Assembly (NCBI GenBank): GCA_964542055.1
Contig: CAZITB010000094.1
Span: 1-11,143 of the forward strand
Direction of reading: 5' to 3'
DNA length: 11,143 bases
From: CAZITB01 sp964542055
Lineage (GTDB): Bacteria > Planctomycetota > Phycisphaerae > Sedimentisphaerales > CAMDDF01
The position numbers and the translations under genes were made by a program. Below the pieces are notes generated by a model. It was not told the origin of the DNA, made no database searches, and saw nothing but the letters and a program-made list of their open reading frames with translations. Below are positions 1-6,712 of this stretch, in pieces (positions within the stretch are counted from its first letter, which is position 1; every line of letters starts with the position of its first letter).

Positions 1-60
1 TGATACGATGCGGCGTGTGCTGAATAAATAACATGGATAAAAGACGATTGTGTTTTACCG

Positions 61-109
61 CATCCTACCAACAATATAACACCCCGAGGGGGTATGGTTT
101 GGCAGGATG
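61..109. other. Nested inverted repeat upstream of dnaX
   Basis: The arms CATCCTACCAA (61-71) and TTGGCAGGATG (99-109) pair at 10 of 11 positions. Between them a second small hairpin, ACCCC-GAG-GGGGT (81-93), can form. No T-run follows the right arm, so it is not a standard Rho-independent terminator. It could be the end of an upstream transcript, a leader structure of dnaX, or a protein-binding site. The rest of 1-243 holds no gene, tRNA or convincing promoter that I can see. The conserved GGAAGCAGC-type core of small SRP RNA, whose gene often lies near dnaX, is absent. Confidence 0.5.
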
Positions 110-243
110 ATAAATCTTTGATTGTATTGGATAGCTAAATTGGGGTAAGTTGGATTTTGGTATTGAAATCGGGGGGCAAATGTATTAGCATGTCTGGAAG
201 ATTTAAACTAAGAAGCGGTCATTAAGGTAAAAGTTTGTAAATT

Positions 244-1881
244 ATGGCATATACAGTACTTGCAAGGCGGTATAGGTCGCAGTGTTTTGATGATGTGATC
301 GGGCAGGAGGCGATTGCCCGCACGCTCAAAAACGCGATAAAGACTAACAAGGTCGCTCATGCGTACCTGTTTTGCGGGACCAGGGGCGTGGGTAAGACGA
401 CTATGGCGAGGATACTGGCGAAGTCGCTGAATTGCCTGTCGTTCGATGAGCCGACAACGACGCCGTGCTGTCAGTGCGATAGCTGCGTCTCGGTCAATAC
501 CGGCGAGGATATCGATGTTATCGAGATCGACGGTGCGTCCAATACCGGCGTTGATAATATCCGCGAGCTGCGAAGCAACGCGATATACCGGCCTGCCCGG
601 GCGAGGGTTAAGATATACATTATTGATGAAGTCCACATGCTCAGTACCGGTGCGTTTAATGCGCTGCTTAAGATTCTTGAGGAACCGCCGGGCCATGTCA
701 AGTTCATCTTTGCCACTACAGAGCCGAATAAGGTGCTGCCGACTATTCAGAGCAGGTGCCAGCGGTTCGATTTTGCCAATATATCGGCTAACGATATTTC
801 GTCGCAGCTGAAGTTCATCCTCAAAGAGGAAGGGATCGATTTCGAAGATGATCTGGTGCTGATGCTGGCAAGGCTTGGGAATGGTTCGATGCGGGACAGT
901 CTTAGTTTGCTCGATCAGCTTATAAGCGCTTCGCCTGATAAGCTCACTGTTGAGATGCTAGAGGAATTTATCGGTCACCCGAGCCGGGAGAAGCTTGCTG
1001 AGATGCTGACGCTTATAGCTGATTCGGACGGCGCGGGTGTTTTGAATAGCGTCGATGGATTGTTGAACAGCGGCCAGTCGGGTGTGCAGATAGTTGACGG
1101 GCTTATCGATATACTGCGTGATCTGATGGTTTTGAATGTCGCCGGGGATAAGAGCGGTCTTGTTATACTGACCGAATCGGAAAGAGAGAGCTTTGCTGTA
1201 CTGGCGAAACAATTTGATATAGCGGCTTTGATATATAACGTTTCGGCACTGGAAAAGCTGCGATATACCGTCAAGACCAGCGATAACCCGCGGGCGATTC
1301 TGGAAGCGACGCTGCTTCGGCTGGCGCTTAGTGAAAACTTTATCGGTACAAAAGAGCTGCTAGATGCCATCGGCAGCGGACAGATAAGCGGCGAGGGCGC
1401 TAAAAAAAAAATTGAACAGTCAGCCGGTAAGGTAGAAGAAAGTCAGCCGGAGGTTGCTTCAGTGGTAGTAAATGCCTCTATTGAGGAAATCCGGGATAAG
1501 TGGGATGATATTCTTGAGGCGGGTTTGCCGCTATTAAAGAAAAACTCTAATCTGCTGGCACAGGCAAATCCGGTCGATTTTGACAACGGTAATTTGACGC
1601 TTGAGTTTCCAGCCAGTATGAAATTCCATGCCGATATTCTGCAAAGACCGCTTACGGCGAAGATTGTAACCGATGCGCTTTCCAAGGCGTTGGGCGGCCA
1701 GGTGAGGGTTAGTTATAACATAAGCAGAGAGCAGGAAAAATCCGAGCCATCTGAGAGTACCAATTTGAAAGGGGCAAAGCTAAGCGAGGCCCAGCGGCAG
1801 GAGCTTTTAAATAACCAGGCAGTTAAGATGGTTACCGATATACTAGATGCCACAGTGATGAGCGTGGAAAAGACAGGATAA
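244..1881 (+). CDS. dnaX: DNA polymerase III subunit tau/gamma (clamp-loader ATPase)
   Basis: DnaX is the AAA+ motor of the clamp loader, which opens the beta sliding clamp and places it on primed DNA. The tau form also links the loader to polymerase and helicase. The N-terminus (LARRYRSQCFDDVIGQE) is typical of the family. Walker A is GTRGVGKT (45-52). The four zinc cysteines are C64, C75, C78 and C81. Walker B is IIDEVH (126-131), sensor 1 is around FATTE (156-160), the SRC arginine-finger motif is 170-172, and sensor 2 is GSMRD (214-218). Domain III ends near residue 366. A variable linker follows, then a C-terminal tau domain (about 410-545). The length of 545 residues is within the family range. 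The ATG at 244 has only a distant AAGG (224-227), so its ribosome site is weak. An A10 run at codons 387-390 probably yields a short gamma form. The stop codon overlaps the recR start by one base, suggesting coupling. Confidence 0.97.
   Translation: MAYTVLARRYRSQCFDDVIGQEAIARTLKNAIKTNKVAHAYLFCGTRGVGKTTMARILAKSLNCLSFDEPTTTPCCQCDSCVSVNTGEDIDVIEIDGASNTGVDNIRELRSNAIYRPARARVKIYIIDEVHMLSTGAFNALLKILEEPPGHVKFIFATTEPNKVLPTIQSRCQRFDFANISANDISSQLKFILKEEGIDFEDDLVLMLARLGNGSMRDSLSLLDQLISASPDKLTVEMLEEFIGHPSREKLAEMLTLIADSDGAGVLNSVDGLLNSGQSGVQIVDGLIDILRDLMVLNVAGDKSGLVILTESERESFAVLAKQFDIAALIYNVSALEKLRYTVKTSDNPRAILEATLLRLALSENFIGTKELLDAIGSGQISGEGAKKKIEQSAGKVEESQPEVASVVVNASIEEIRDKWDDILEAGLPLLKKNSNLLAQANPVDFDNGNLTLEFPASMKFHADILQRPLTAKIVTDALSKALGGQVRVSYNISREQEKSEPSESTNLKGAKLSEAQRQELLNNQAVKMVTDILDATVMSVEKTG
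1393..1415 (+). promoter_or_regulatory. Putative dnaX slippage/frameshift site making gamma
   Basis: Ten consecutive A residues (1402-1411) follow a Shine-Dalgarno-like GAGGG (1393-1397). In the zero frame they encode K387-K389 and then I390. A shift to the -1 frame, or one extra A in the mRNA, gives Asn and then TGA (1413-1415), ending the protein at 390 residues. Loss of one A gives seven extra residues and a TAG at 1433-1435. The site lies just after clamp-loader domain III, where gamma forms end in E. coli (ribosomal frameshift) and Thermus thermophilus (transcriptional slippage on an A run). Use of the site here is inferred. Confidence 0.7.
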
Positions 1882-2486
1882 TGGAAAAGGCATATACATC
1901 GAGTTTGAATGAGTTGATCGAGCAGTTTGCAAAGCTGCCGGGGATTGGTAAAAAGACTGCTGAGCGGCTGGCGATGCATGTGCTTAAGGTCAGCGGTGAT
2001 GAGGCGATGGCGCTTGCCCGGGCGATTCGTGATGTAAAGACCAATATAAAACAATGTAAAATTTGTCATAATTTGGCGGAGCAGGATTTGTGCGAGATTT
2101 GCCGTGATGCCCGTCGGGATAAGTCGGTAATCTGTGTGGTCGAGCAGGCCAAGGATGTGATAACGCTGGAAAAGACGGGGCTTTGCAAGTGGGTTTATCA
2201 TGTGCTCGGCGGTCATATCGCACCGCTGGAGGGGGTCGAGCCGGGCGATTTGACGATTGATTCGCTTGTTAAACGCATTCGCGGGGGCGGAGTAAGTGAG
2301 ATCGTGATGGCGACCAACCCGACGATGGAAGGTGATGGAACATCGCTTTATATCAGTTCGCTTATAAAGAATATGGATGTGAAGGTGACGCGTCTGGCAA
2401 GGGGGCTACCCACCGGCAGCGAGATAGAATTTGCCAGTGGGAATATTTTGGCTGAGGCGATACTTGGTCGGCAGAAGCTTGAGTAG
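1881..2486 (+). CDS. recR: Recombination mediator protein RecR
   Basis: RecR acts with RecF and RecO to load RecA onto SSB-coated single-stranded DNA during gap repair. The 201-residue length is standard. A helix-hairpin-helix motif (LPGIGKKTAERLA, 19-31) is followed by a C4 zinc finger (C59, C62, C71, C74). A Toprim domain comes next, with SVICVVEQ (82-89, acidic E88) and ATNPTMEGDGT (144-154). The C-terminal LARGLPTGSEIEF (172-184) is the conserved Walker-B-like segment. The ATG start overlaps the dnaX stop (TAATG), so translation is probably coupled. The usual intervening nucleoid gene ybaB/ebfC is missing. The short spacer after the stop has only a weak 5-bp hairpin (TAAGG-A5-CCTTA, 2506-2520) and no clear terminator. 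Confidence 0.97.
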   Translation: MEKAYTSSLNELIEQFAKLPGIGKKTAERLAMHVLKVSGDEAMALARAIRDVKTNIKQCKICHNLAEQDLCEICRDARRDKSVICVVEQAKDVITLEKTGLCKWVYHVLGGHIAPLEGVEPGDLTIDSLVKRIRGGGVSEIVMATNPTMEGDGTSLYISSLIKNMDVKVTRLARGLPTGSEIEFASGNILAEAILGRQKLE

Positions 2487-2521
2487 ATAGCTGGGAAACT
2501 CTGGGTAAGGAAAAACCTTAA

Positions 2522-2549
2522 TTGAGTTTTGCATGTGATTACATATAAT
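2522..2549 (+). promoter_or_regulatory. Sigma70-type promoter for the lipoprotein gene
   Basis: A -35 box TTGAGT (2522-2527) is separated by 16 bp from a perfect -10 box TATAAT (2544-2549). Transcription would start near 2556, about 25 bases before the ATG at 2581, which fits a short leader with the AGG at 2571-2573 as ribosome site. This separates the lipoprotein gene from the dnaX-recR unit. Confidence 0.65.
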
Positions 2550-2580
2550 GAGGTAGACAACTTCAATTTCAGGTTTGACA

Positions 2581-3738
2581 ATGAAAAACTTCCGGATACA
2601 AAGTTTAATCGTATTTGCGTCTTGTGTTTTGTTTTTAGCTTCATGCGAGGGCGGCAAAAATGGTCAGCAAGGCCGGTTTGAAACTGCTAACCAGAAACTT
2701 CAGTCGGCGGAGCAGTTGAGGCCAGTCAGTAAAGTTGCCGATGATTTAAGAGAGCTGATAATTGATCTGGCGGCTTACAATGCCTGCGGATATCTCAAGG
2801 GCAGAATAATGCCTTTGAGCGCGGAAGGTGCTCAGTCGGTCGGCGGACAGAAGCCCGATGCCGGTAATATATGGATTTATGATTGTTTGGCAAGTCAGCC
2901 GGAGCCCGATCAACTGCAAATTCAGCTTAAGGCAAAAGGCTGGAAGTGGATCGATCAGGAAACCGAAACGGCAGGGGCGACATTCGGAATCGACGAAATC
3001 CTCACTTTCGAATTTGAACTTTCAACTACGGGTACATTTGATCTGGTGTATGATCCTCAAACACATATAGCGACGGTTTATTTTGTTCCGATTGAGCCGA
3101 TAAATGTACAATTCAGGTTAAAAAGCGATATCGATGTTGAAACCGAAAACCTGTGGTCATGGATAGTGGGTCAGGCAGCACCGGTCGCAGGGAAAGGTCT
3201 GGAGGAGCGGGCCCAAACGACAGCCAGGGAAAGAGGTGCAAAAACTCTTATCGCTAAGCTAAAACATGGTTTCACCATAATCATTGACCTTTGCAATTCC
3301 AGTTATTATACAAAATTTGGTAATTTTCCATCCGGTCAGCTGCCCGAAAAAGCAATAGGTAAAAATGCGGTCTATGAAATCAATTCCCGGGCGATACTTC
3401 ACGAAAACAGTATGTTGATGGCAGGGCCGTTTGACCCGGACCAGGATGTTCTGGTGACTTTCGAAAATGATGATCGACCGTTTCAGGCACGGTGGGCTTG
3501 TGAGGATGATGCCAAAATAATCGCATGGGATTACGTCGATAATATGACGCCAAATATAACAGAGACTCTGGCGAGCATAACCGTAGATGCTGGCGAGACG
3601 GCTGAATTTCGACCTCCTCGAGACAGCAATTGCCCGATGGTTTTGATAATGAAACCGACCACAAATACGCCGGTTTCTTTTAGGTATAAAGTTGAATTTC
3701 TGAACAAAAAGTTTAAGCCTTTGGTTGAGTGTCAATAG
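2581..3738 (+). CDS. Putative lipoprotein of unknown function
   Basis: I do not recognise this 385-residue protein. It starts with a lipoprotein signal peptide: basic N-region (MKNFR), hydrophobic core, and lipobox LASC with Cys22 as the predicted lipidation site. It should therefore be exported and membrane-anchored. The mature part is soluble in character, with no further clear transmembrane segment. It has a polar helical stretch (about 25-60), acidic and aromatic-rich beta-like stretches in the middle, and a C-terminal region rich in short hydrophobic strands that may be beta-sandwich-like. The ATG at 2581 is chosen over an in-frame TTG at 2575 because AGG (2571-2573) is correctly spaced only for the ATG. 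It has its own promoter. The neighbours (recR before, rpoN after) do not suggest a role. Confidence 0.8.
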   Translation: MKNFRIQSLIVFASCVLFLASCEGGKNGQQGRFETANQKLQSAEQLRPVSKVADDLRELIIDLAAYNACGYLKGRIMPLSAEGAQSVGGQKPDAGNIWIYDCLASQPEPDQLQIQLKAKGWKWIDQETETAGATFGIDEILTFEFELSTTGTFDLVYDPQTHIATVYFVPIEPINVQFRLKSDIDVETENLWSWIVGQAAPVAGKGLEERAQTTARERGAKTLIAKLKHGFTIIIDLCNSSYYTKFGNFPSGQLPEKAIGKNAVYEINSRAILHENSMLMAGPFDPDQDVLVTFENDDRPFQARWACEDDAKIIAWDYVDNMTPNITETLASITVDAGETAEFRPPRDSNCPMVLIMKPTTNTPVSFRYKVEFLNKKFKPLVECQ

Positions 3739-3781
3739 TCTGTGTTTTAAGGCCAATTTTTTGTATTTTCTAAGTTCATGC

Positions 3782-3810
3782 TGGAAATTTACACGCATTT
3801 TTGCTACAAT
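3782..3810 (+). promoter_or_regulatory. Candidate sigma70 promoter with extended -10, upstream of rpoN
   Basis: TACAAT (3805-3810) is preceded by TG at 3802-3803, giving an extended -10 element. A weak -35 box TGGAAA (3782-3787) lies 17 bp upstream. Transcription would begin near 3817, about 130 bases before the rpoN start, and the leader would include the hairpin at 3871-3894. Confidence 0.45.
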
Positions 3811-3821
3811 GTCCCCGTGTT

Positions 3822-3837
3822 TGGAACAGGAATTGCT
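3822..3837 (+). promoter_or_regulatory. rpoN: Candidate sigma54 (-24/-12) promoter upstream of rpoN
   Basis: TGGAAC (3822-3827), five bases, then TTGCT (3833-3837) match the sigma54 consensus TGGCAC-N5-TTGCW with one mismatch in the first block. The invariant GG and GC are exactly 10 bases apart (GG 3823-3824, GC 3835-3836). The start would be near 3848, about 100 bases before rpoN. No enhancer-binding activator gene lies in this window. The match is sequence-based; function is inferred. Confidence 0.5.
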
Positions 3838-3870
3838 GTTTTTCGTAAATGTTTATGAGGTATAGGTTTA

Positions 3871-3894
3871 AACCCCCGGCTAAAGCCGAGGGTT
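3871..3894. repeat. REP-like GC hairpin in the rpoN leader
   Basis: AACCCCCGGCT (3871-3881) and AGCCGAGGGTT (3884-3894) are inverted repeats pairing at 10 of 11 positions, with a tight TAAA loop if the innermost pair opens. Its form resembles the CCCGGCTAAAGCCGGG-type palindromes dispersed as REP elements between genes in many bacteria. No T-run follows directly; a TATTTTT comes about 9 bases later, so weak terminator or attenuator activity is possible. Only one copy is in the window, so its repeat status is inferred. Confidence 0.5.
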
Positions 3895-3947
3895 AATATT
3901 AGTATTTTTGTTCTGCGATTCCAGTTTCCAGTGTCAAGGAAGATTTT

Positions 3948-5411
3948 ATGAAAATGCAGTTATCCGGACAGATGAGAATGGAGCAGAAGCTAAAGCTTGC
4001 TCCAAAAATGATACAGTCGATGGAGATTCTTCAGCTGCCTCTTATTGCGCTTGAAGAGCGTATCGAAGCTGAGATCAATTCCAATCCTGTGCTTGAAATG
4101 TCAGAACCTGCGCCTGAAAATCCTGAGCAAACGAGCCAGGAAAGCGATGGTGAATTTGGTGATAATGAGCTGGTTGTCAACGATGATAACAACAAGGAAG
4201 ATGATTTTGCACGGCTTAGCGAGATAGATTTTGATTTTCAGGATTACTGGGACAGAAATTCATTTCGTGTTGCAAGGGACTCAGGAGAACCGGATAAAAA
4301 GCTTGAAGCCATGAACAATACCGCTGCTCCGAGTGAATCTTTGCACGATTATCTGCTTGATCAGTGGAGGCTTGTGGAAGCGGATGAAAAGGTGAAAGCA
4401 GCGGGTGAAATGATAATCGATTTTATTGATGAAAAAGGTTATGTTTCTGTCCGACTTGAACAGCTCCACAATAAAGATAAAAACGATTTTGACATTGAAC
4501 ATCTCTATAAGGCAATCGAGCTTGTCCAGACTCTTGAGCCTGTGGGTGTTGGAGCAAGGGATATAAAAGAGTGCCTGCTGATCCAGCTCAAAAGTCTCAA
4601 TGAAAATTATGACTTTGAGATCAAGCTGGTTACAAATTACATGCAGGATCTTTTAGACAATAAACTGCCTGAAATCGCACGCAAAATGGATACCGATATG
4701 GAGCGTATTAATCGAGCGATAAAACGGCTTAGCAGGTTTGATACTTCGCCAGGTTTGCAGGTTGGGCGTTATGAAAATTTTCCCGTCAACGCCGATGTTA
4801 TCATTGAACCAGATGAACAGGGTGTTTACCGTGTCCGGCTTTCTGACGACAAATTGCCATCTTTGCAGATCAATTCGATGTATTCGAACATGTCGGTCAA
4901 TAAGCAGGTCGATAATAATACGCGTCAATTTCTTCAACACAATATACGTTCGGCAAGATGGCTTATAGAAGCTATAGAACAAAGACGCAGTACGTTATTG
5001 AAAGTTTCTAATTCTATTCTCAAGCATCAGTATGAGTATTTTGAAAAGGGGCCGCTGCATTTGAAACCTCTGCCGATGGCGACCGTTGCCGACGAAATAG
5101 GTGTTCACATCGCGACAGTTTCCAGGGCGGTTGCAGGCAAGTATATGCAGTGTCCGCAGGGGCTTGTATCGCTTAGGAGTATGTTTAGCGGCGGTGTAGA
5201 TAATTCGGATGGTAAATCTCATAGCTGGGATGCTATAAGGGCGAAGATGGGGGAAATCATTGATAACGAGGATAAGTCCAAGCCGTTGAATGACGATGAA
5301 ATTCGAGATAGACTGGAAGAGGCGGGGCTTGGAAGTATTGCCCGTCGAACGGTGGCTAAATACCGCAAGATCATGAATATACCTTCGTGTCGATTAAGGA
5401 AGAAATATTAG
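3948..5411 (+). CDS. rpoN: RNA polymerase sigma-54 factor
   Basis: Sigma54 directs RNA polymerase to -24/-12 promoters, which need an AAA+ enhancer-binding protein for opening. The 487-residue protein has all the expected parts. Region I (1-50) is Gln/Leu-rich, with LAPKMIQSMEILQLPL at 17-32. An acidic linker spans about 52-100. A core-binding region covers about 115-310 and includes LEPVGVGARD (196-205). A helix-turn-helix lies at about 378-400 (TVADEIGVHIATVSRAV). The C-terminal RpoN box ARRTVAKYR (465-473) is perfect. The ATG at 3948 follows AAGGA (3936-3940) with good spacing; an in-frame ATG at 3954 is less likely. The usual downstream partners (hpf, ptsN) are absent. The last bases overlap the convergent peroxiredoxin-like gene. 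Upstream promoters suggest dual sigma70/sigma54 control. Confidence 0.98.
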   Translation: MKMQLSGQMRMEQKLKLAPKMIQSMEILQLPLIALEERIEAEINSNPVLEMSEPAPENPEQTSQESDGEFGDNELVVNDDNNKEDDFARLSEIDFDFQDYWDRNSFRVARDSGEPDKKLEAMNNTAAPSESLHDYLLDQWRLVEADEKVKAAGEMIIDFIDEKGYVSVRLEQLHNKDKNDFDIEHLYKAIELVQTLEPVGVGARDIKECLLIQLKSLNENYDFEIKLVTNYMQDLLDNKLPEIARKMDTDMERINRAIKRLSRFDTSPGLQVGRYENFPVNADVIIEPDEQGVYRVRLSDDKLPSLQINSMYSNMSVNKQVDNNTRQFLQHNIRSARWLIEAIEQRRSTLLKVSNSILKHQYEYFEKGPLHLKPLPMATVADEIGVHIATVSRAVAGKYMQCPQGLVSLRSMFSGGVDNSDGKSHSWDAIRAKMGEIIDNEDKSKPLNDDEIRDRLEEAGLGSIARRTVAKYRKIMNIPSCRLRKKY

Positions 5412-5875
5412 TACATTTTCAAAAACTGTTCGGCACGAGTAACGGTTTCGCATGGGTCGATTTTATAGTTTTCCTGCAGGATATGGCCGTTTTCATCGAT
5501 GATGAATGATGAACGAAGTATCCCTTTATGCAGACCTGATTTGCCGTATTTTTCGCCCCAAGCGCCAAATGTTTTTGCAGTTTCACCTTTTGGATCGCTC
5601 AAAAGAGGAAACCTTAAACCATACTGTTGGGATAGCTGCTGTTGATTTTCAATAGTGTCTGAACTTATGCCCAAAGCCTTCATATTACCCCTTGCAAGTG
5701 ACCAAAGGGAAAGGTTAACGCTACAAACTTGTTTGATTGTTCCATGATCATCGGTTTGCGAAAAGAAAAATATCAATAACTTCGATCCCTTAAAATCTGA
5801 TAACCGAACAAATTTGCCCTCTTGATCGGGCAACTCAAAAACAGGTGCCAATCTGCCTAATACCAATTGTTCCAT
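5408..5875 (-). CDS. BCP-type peroxiredoxin-like protein lacking the peroxidatic Cys
   Basis: BCP/PrxQ proteins are thioredoxin-fold peroxidases that reduce hydroperoxides using thioredoxin. This 155-residue protein has the family layout: APVFELPDQEGKFVRLSDFKG (10-30), the FFFS strand, LGISSDT, FPLLSD, FGAWGEKYG, and the conserved Arg segment RSSFIIDENG. The active-site loop, normally TPGCTKEAC, reads DDHGTIKQVC here. The peroxidatic Cys position is Thr46 (codon ACA), while the resolving-type Cys51 is kept; Cys143 is the only other cysteine. Changing ACA to a Cys codon needs more than one base change, so a single sequencing error is unlikely. It may be a non-catalytic or altered peroxiredoxin. 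The start has a strong AAGGGG ribosome site. It is convergent with rpoN, the stop codons overlapping by 4 bases. Confidence 0.88.
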   Translation of the reverse strand: MEQLVLGRLAPVFELPDQEGKFVRLSDFKGSKLLIFFFSQTDDHGTIKQVCSVNLSLWSLARGNMKALGISSDTIENQQQLSQQYGLRFPLLSDPKGETAKTFGAWGEKYGKSGLHKGILRSSFIIDENGHILQENYKIDPCETVTRAEQFLKMY

Positions 5876-5966
5876 ATCATCCCCTTATATTTTTAATATA
5901 TTAACGGCTGACAGCTTTTATACGTCTGGTTTTTCCAACGTGTTCTAACCGAATATATCTATTCTA

Positions 5967-5994
5967 ATTATAGCCAACATCTTAAAAAAAACAA
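5967..5994 (-). promoter_or_regulatory. Candidate promoter for the peroxiredoxin-like gene
   Basis: On the minus strand TATAAT (5972-5967) has a weak -35 TTGTTT (5994-5989) 16 bp upstream, inside a T-rich stretch. The leader would be about 85 bases. The -10 is perfect but the -35 is poor, and the region is AT-rich, so chance is a real possibility. Confidence 0.33.
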
Positions 5995-6001
5995 TAAGTT
6001 A

Positions 6002-6030
6002 TTGCCTTAATTTATCCGATCTGTTAACAT
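6002..6030 (+). promoter_or_regulatory. Candidate promoter for the HAD phosphatase gene
   Basis: TTGCCT (6002-6007) and TAACAT (6025-6030) are separated by 17 bp, each matching the consensus at 4 of 6 positions. Transcription would start near 6037, about 20 bases before the ATG at 6056. Confidence 0.4.
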
Positions 6031-6055
6031 CCTGGCTTTTGATTTGTGAGTTGAT

Positions 6056-6676
6056 ATGGCCAAAACTAAAGTAAAAGCTGTAATATTCGATCTTGGCAGG
6101 GTAATAGTTAACCTGCATCCGGAGAAGGGTTTGTTTAAATATTTTATCGAACCAGATAAAGTTTTTGACGAAGCGAATATGATGAATTTCGCAACAGACC
6201 CGCTGGCGAAGAAATACATGAGCGGATTAGCTAGTCCTGAAGAGTTTCACAGCAGTGTATGCGAGCGATTCGGTCTTGATTTAGATTTCGAAAATTTTTC
6301 CAAACATTGGTGCAGTATTTTCACATTAAATGAGGAAACTGCACAAATTATAAATGATCTATCGAATCTTACTAATTTAGGTCTGTTAAGCGATGTCGAT
6401 CCGCTTCATTGGAACCACCTGAAAACGACATATTCGGTTCTGGATCATTTTAAGTTGCCTACTCTCAGCTACGAAGTCGGGGTTACCAAACCTGCGAAAG
6501 AGATTTTTATTGCAGCTGCTAAAAATGTAAATACCCCGGCTGAAAATTGCCTTTTCGTCGATGATCTTATGTTAAATGTTCAGGGTGCAATCGATGCGGG
6601 AATGCAGGGGGTTCAGTTTACGTCTGCCCGGAAATTGCGAAAAGAATTAGTTGAATATGATTTACTGAAGAATTAA
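6056..6676 (+). CDS. HAD-superfamily phosphatase, YihX-like
   Basis: This 206-residue protein belongs to the haloacid dehalogenase superfamily, subclass I, which hydrolyses phosphate esters through an aspartyl-phosphate. Motif I is VIFDLGRVIVNL (9-20) with nucleophile Asp12. The residue two positions later, normally Asp, is Gly14, as in the E. coli YihX (glucose-1-phosphate phosphatase) group. Motif II is GLLSDVDPLHW (Ser112), motif III GVTKPAKEIF (Lys145), and motif IV CLFVDDLMLNVQGA (Asp169, Asp170). A helical cap lies between motifs I and II. The substrate cannot be told from sequence; a sugar phosphate is a reasonable guess by similarity to YihX. The ribosome site before the ATG is weak (GAG at 6048-6050). 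It is divergent from the peroxiredoxin-like gene and appears to be a single-gene unit. Confidence 0.9.
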   Translation: MAKTKVKAVIFDLGRVIVNLHPEKGLFKYFIEPDKVFDEANMMNFATDPLAKKYMSGLASPEEFHSSVCERFGLDLDFENFSKHWCSIFTLNEETAQIINDLSNLTNLGLLSDVDPLHWNHLKTTYSVLDHFKLPTLSYEVGVTKPAKEIFIAAAKNVNTPAENCLFVDDLMLNVQGAIDAGMQGVQFTSARKLRKELVEYDLLKN

Positions 6677-6712
6677 AGGGACGCATGGTGGAATGTGAGA
6701 GGTGTTCGGAAA

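Noticed and set aside
1..120. Possible small SRP RNA gene upstream of dnaX
   Set aside because: The genomic position is suggestive, but the conserved GGAAGCAGC-type core is not present on either strand; only an unrelated inverted repeat is seen.
208..696. Minus-strand open frame of 162 codons inside dnaX
   Set aside because: It lies antisense to a well-supported gene, has no recognisable domain or ribosome site, and its residues follow the dnaX codon pattern.
2506..2520. Hairpin TAAGG-A5-CCTTA after recR as a terminator
   Set aside because: The stem is only 5 bp, mostly A/T, and no T-run follows.
3259..3798. Minus-strand open frame of 179 codons antisense to the lipoprotein gene
   Set aside because: No domain or convincing start signal; it mirrors the coding frame of the lipoprotein, which has a promoter and lipobox.
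5893..5904. 12-bp perfect palindrome TTAATATATTAA before the peroxiredoxin-like gene
   Set aside because: It is pure A/T in an AT-rich spacer, so chance occurrence is likely, and no matching regulator is nearby.
6029..6050. Second sigma54-type promoter before the HAD phosphatase gene
   Set aside because: The spacing from GG is right but the -12 element reads GT instead of GC, and the flanking bases do not match.
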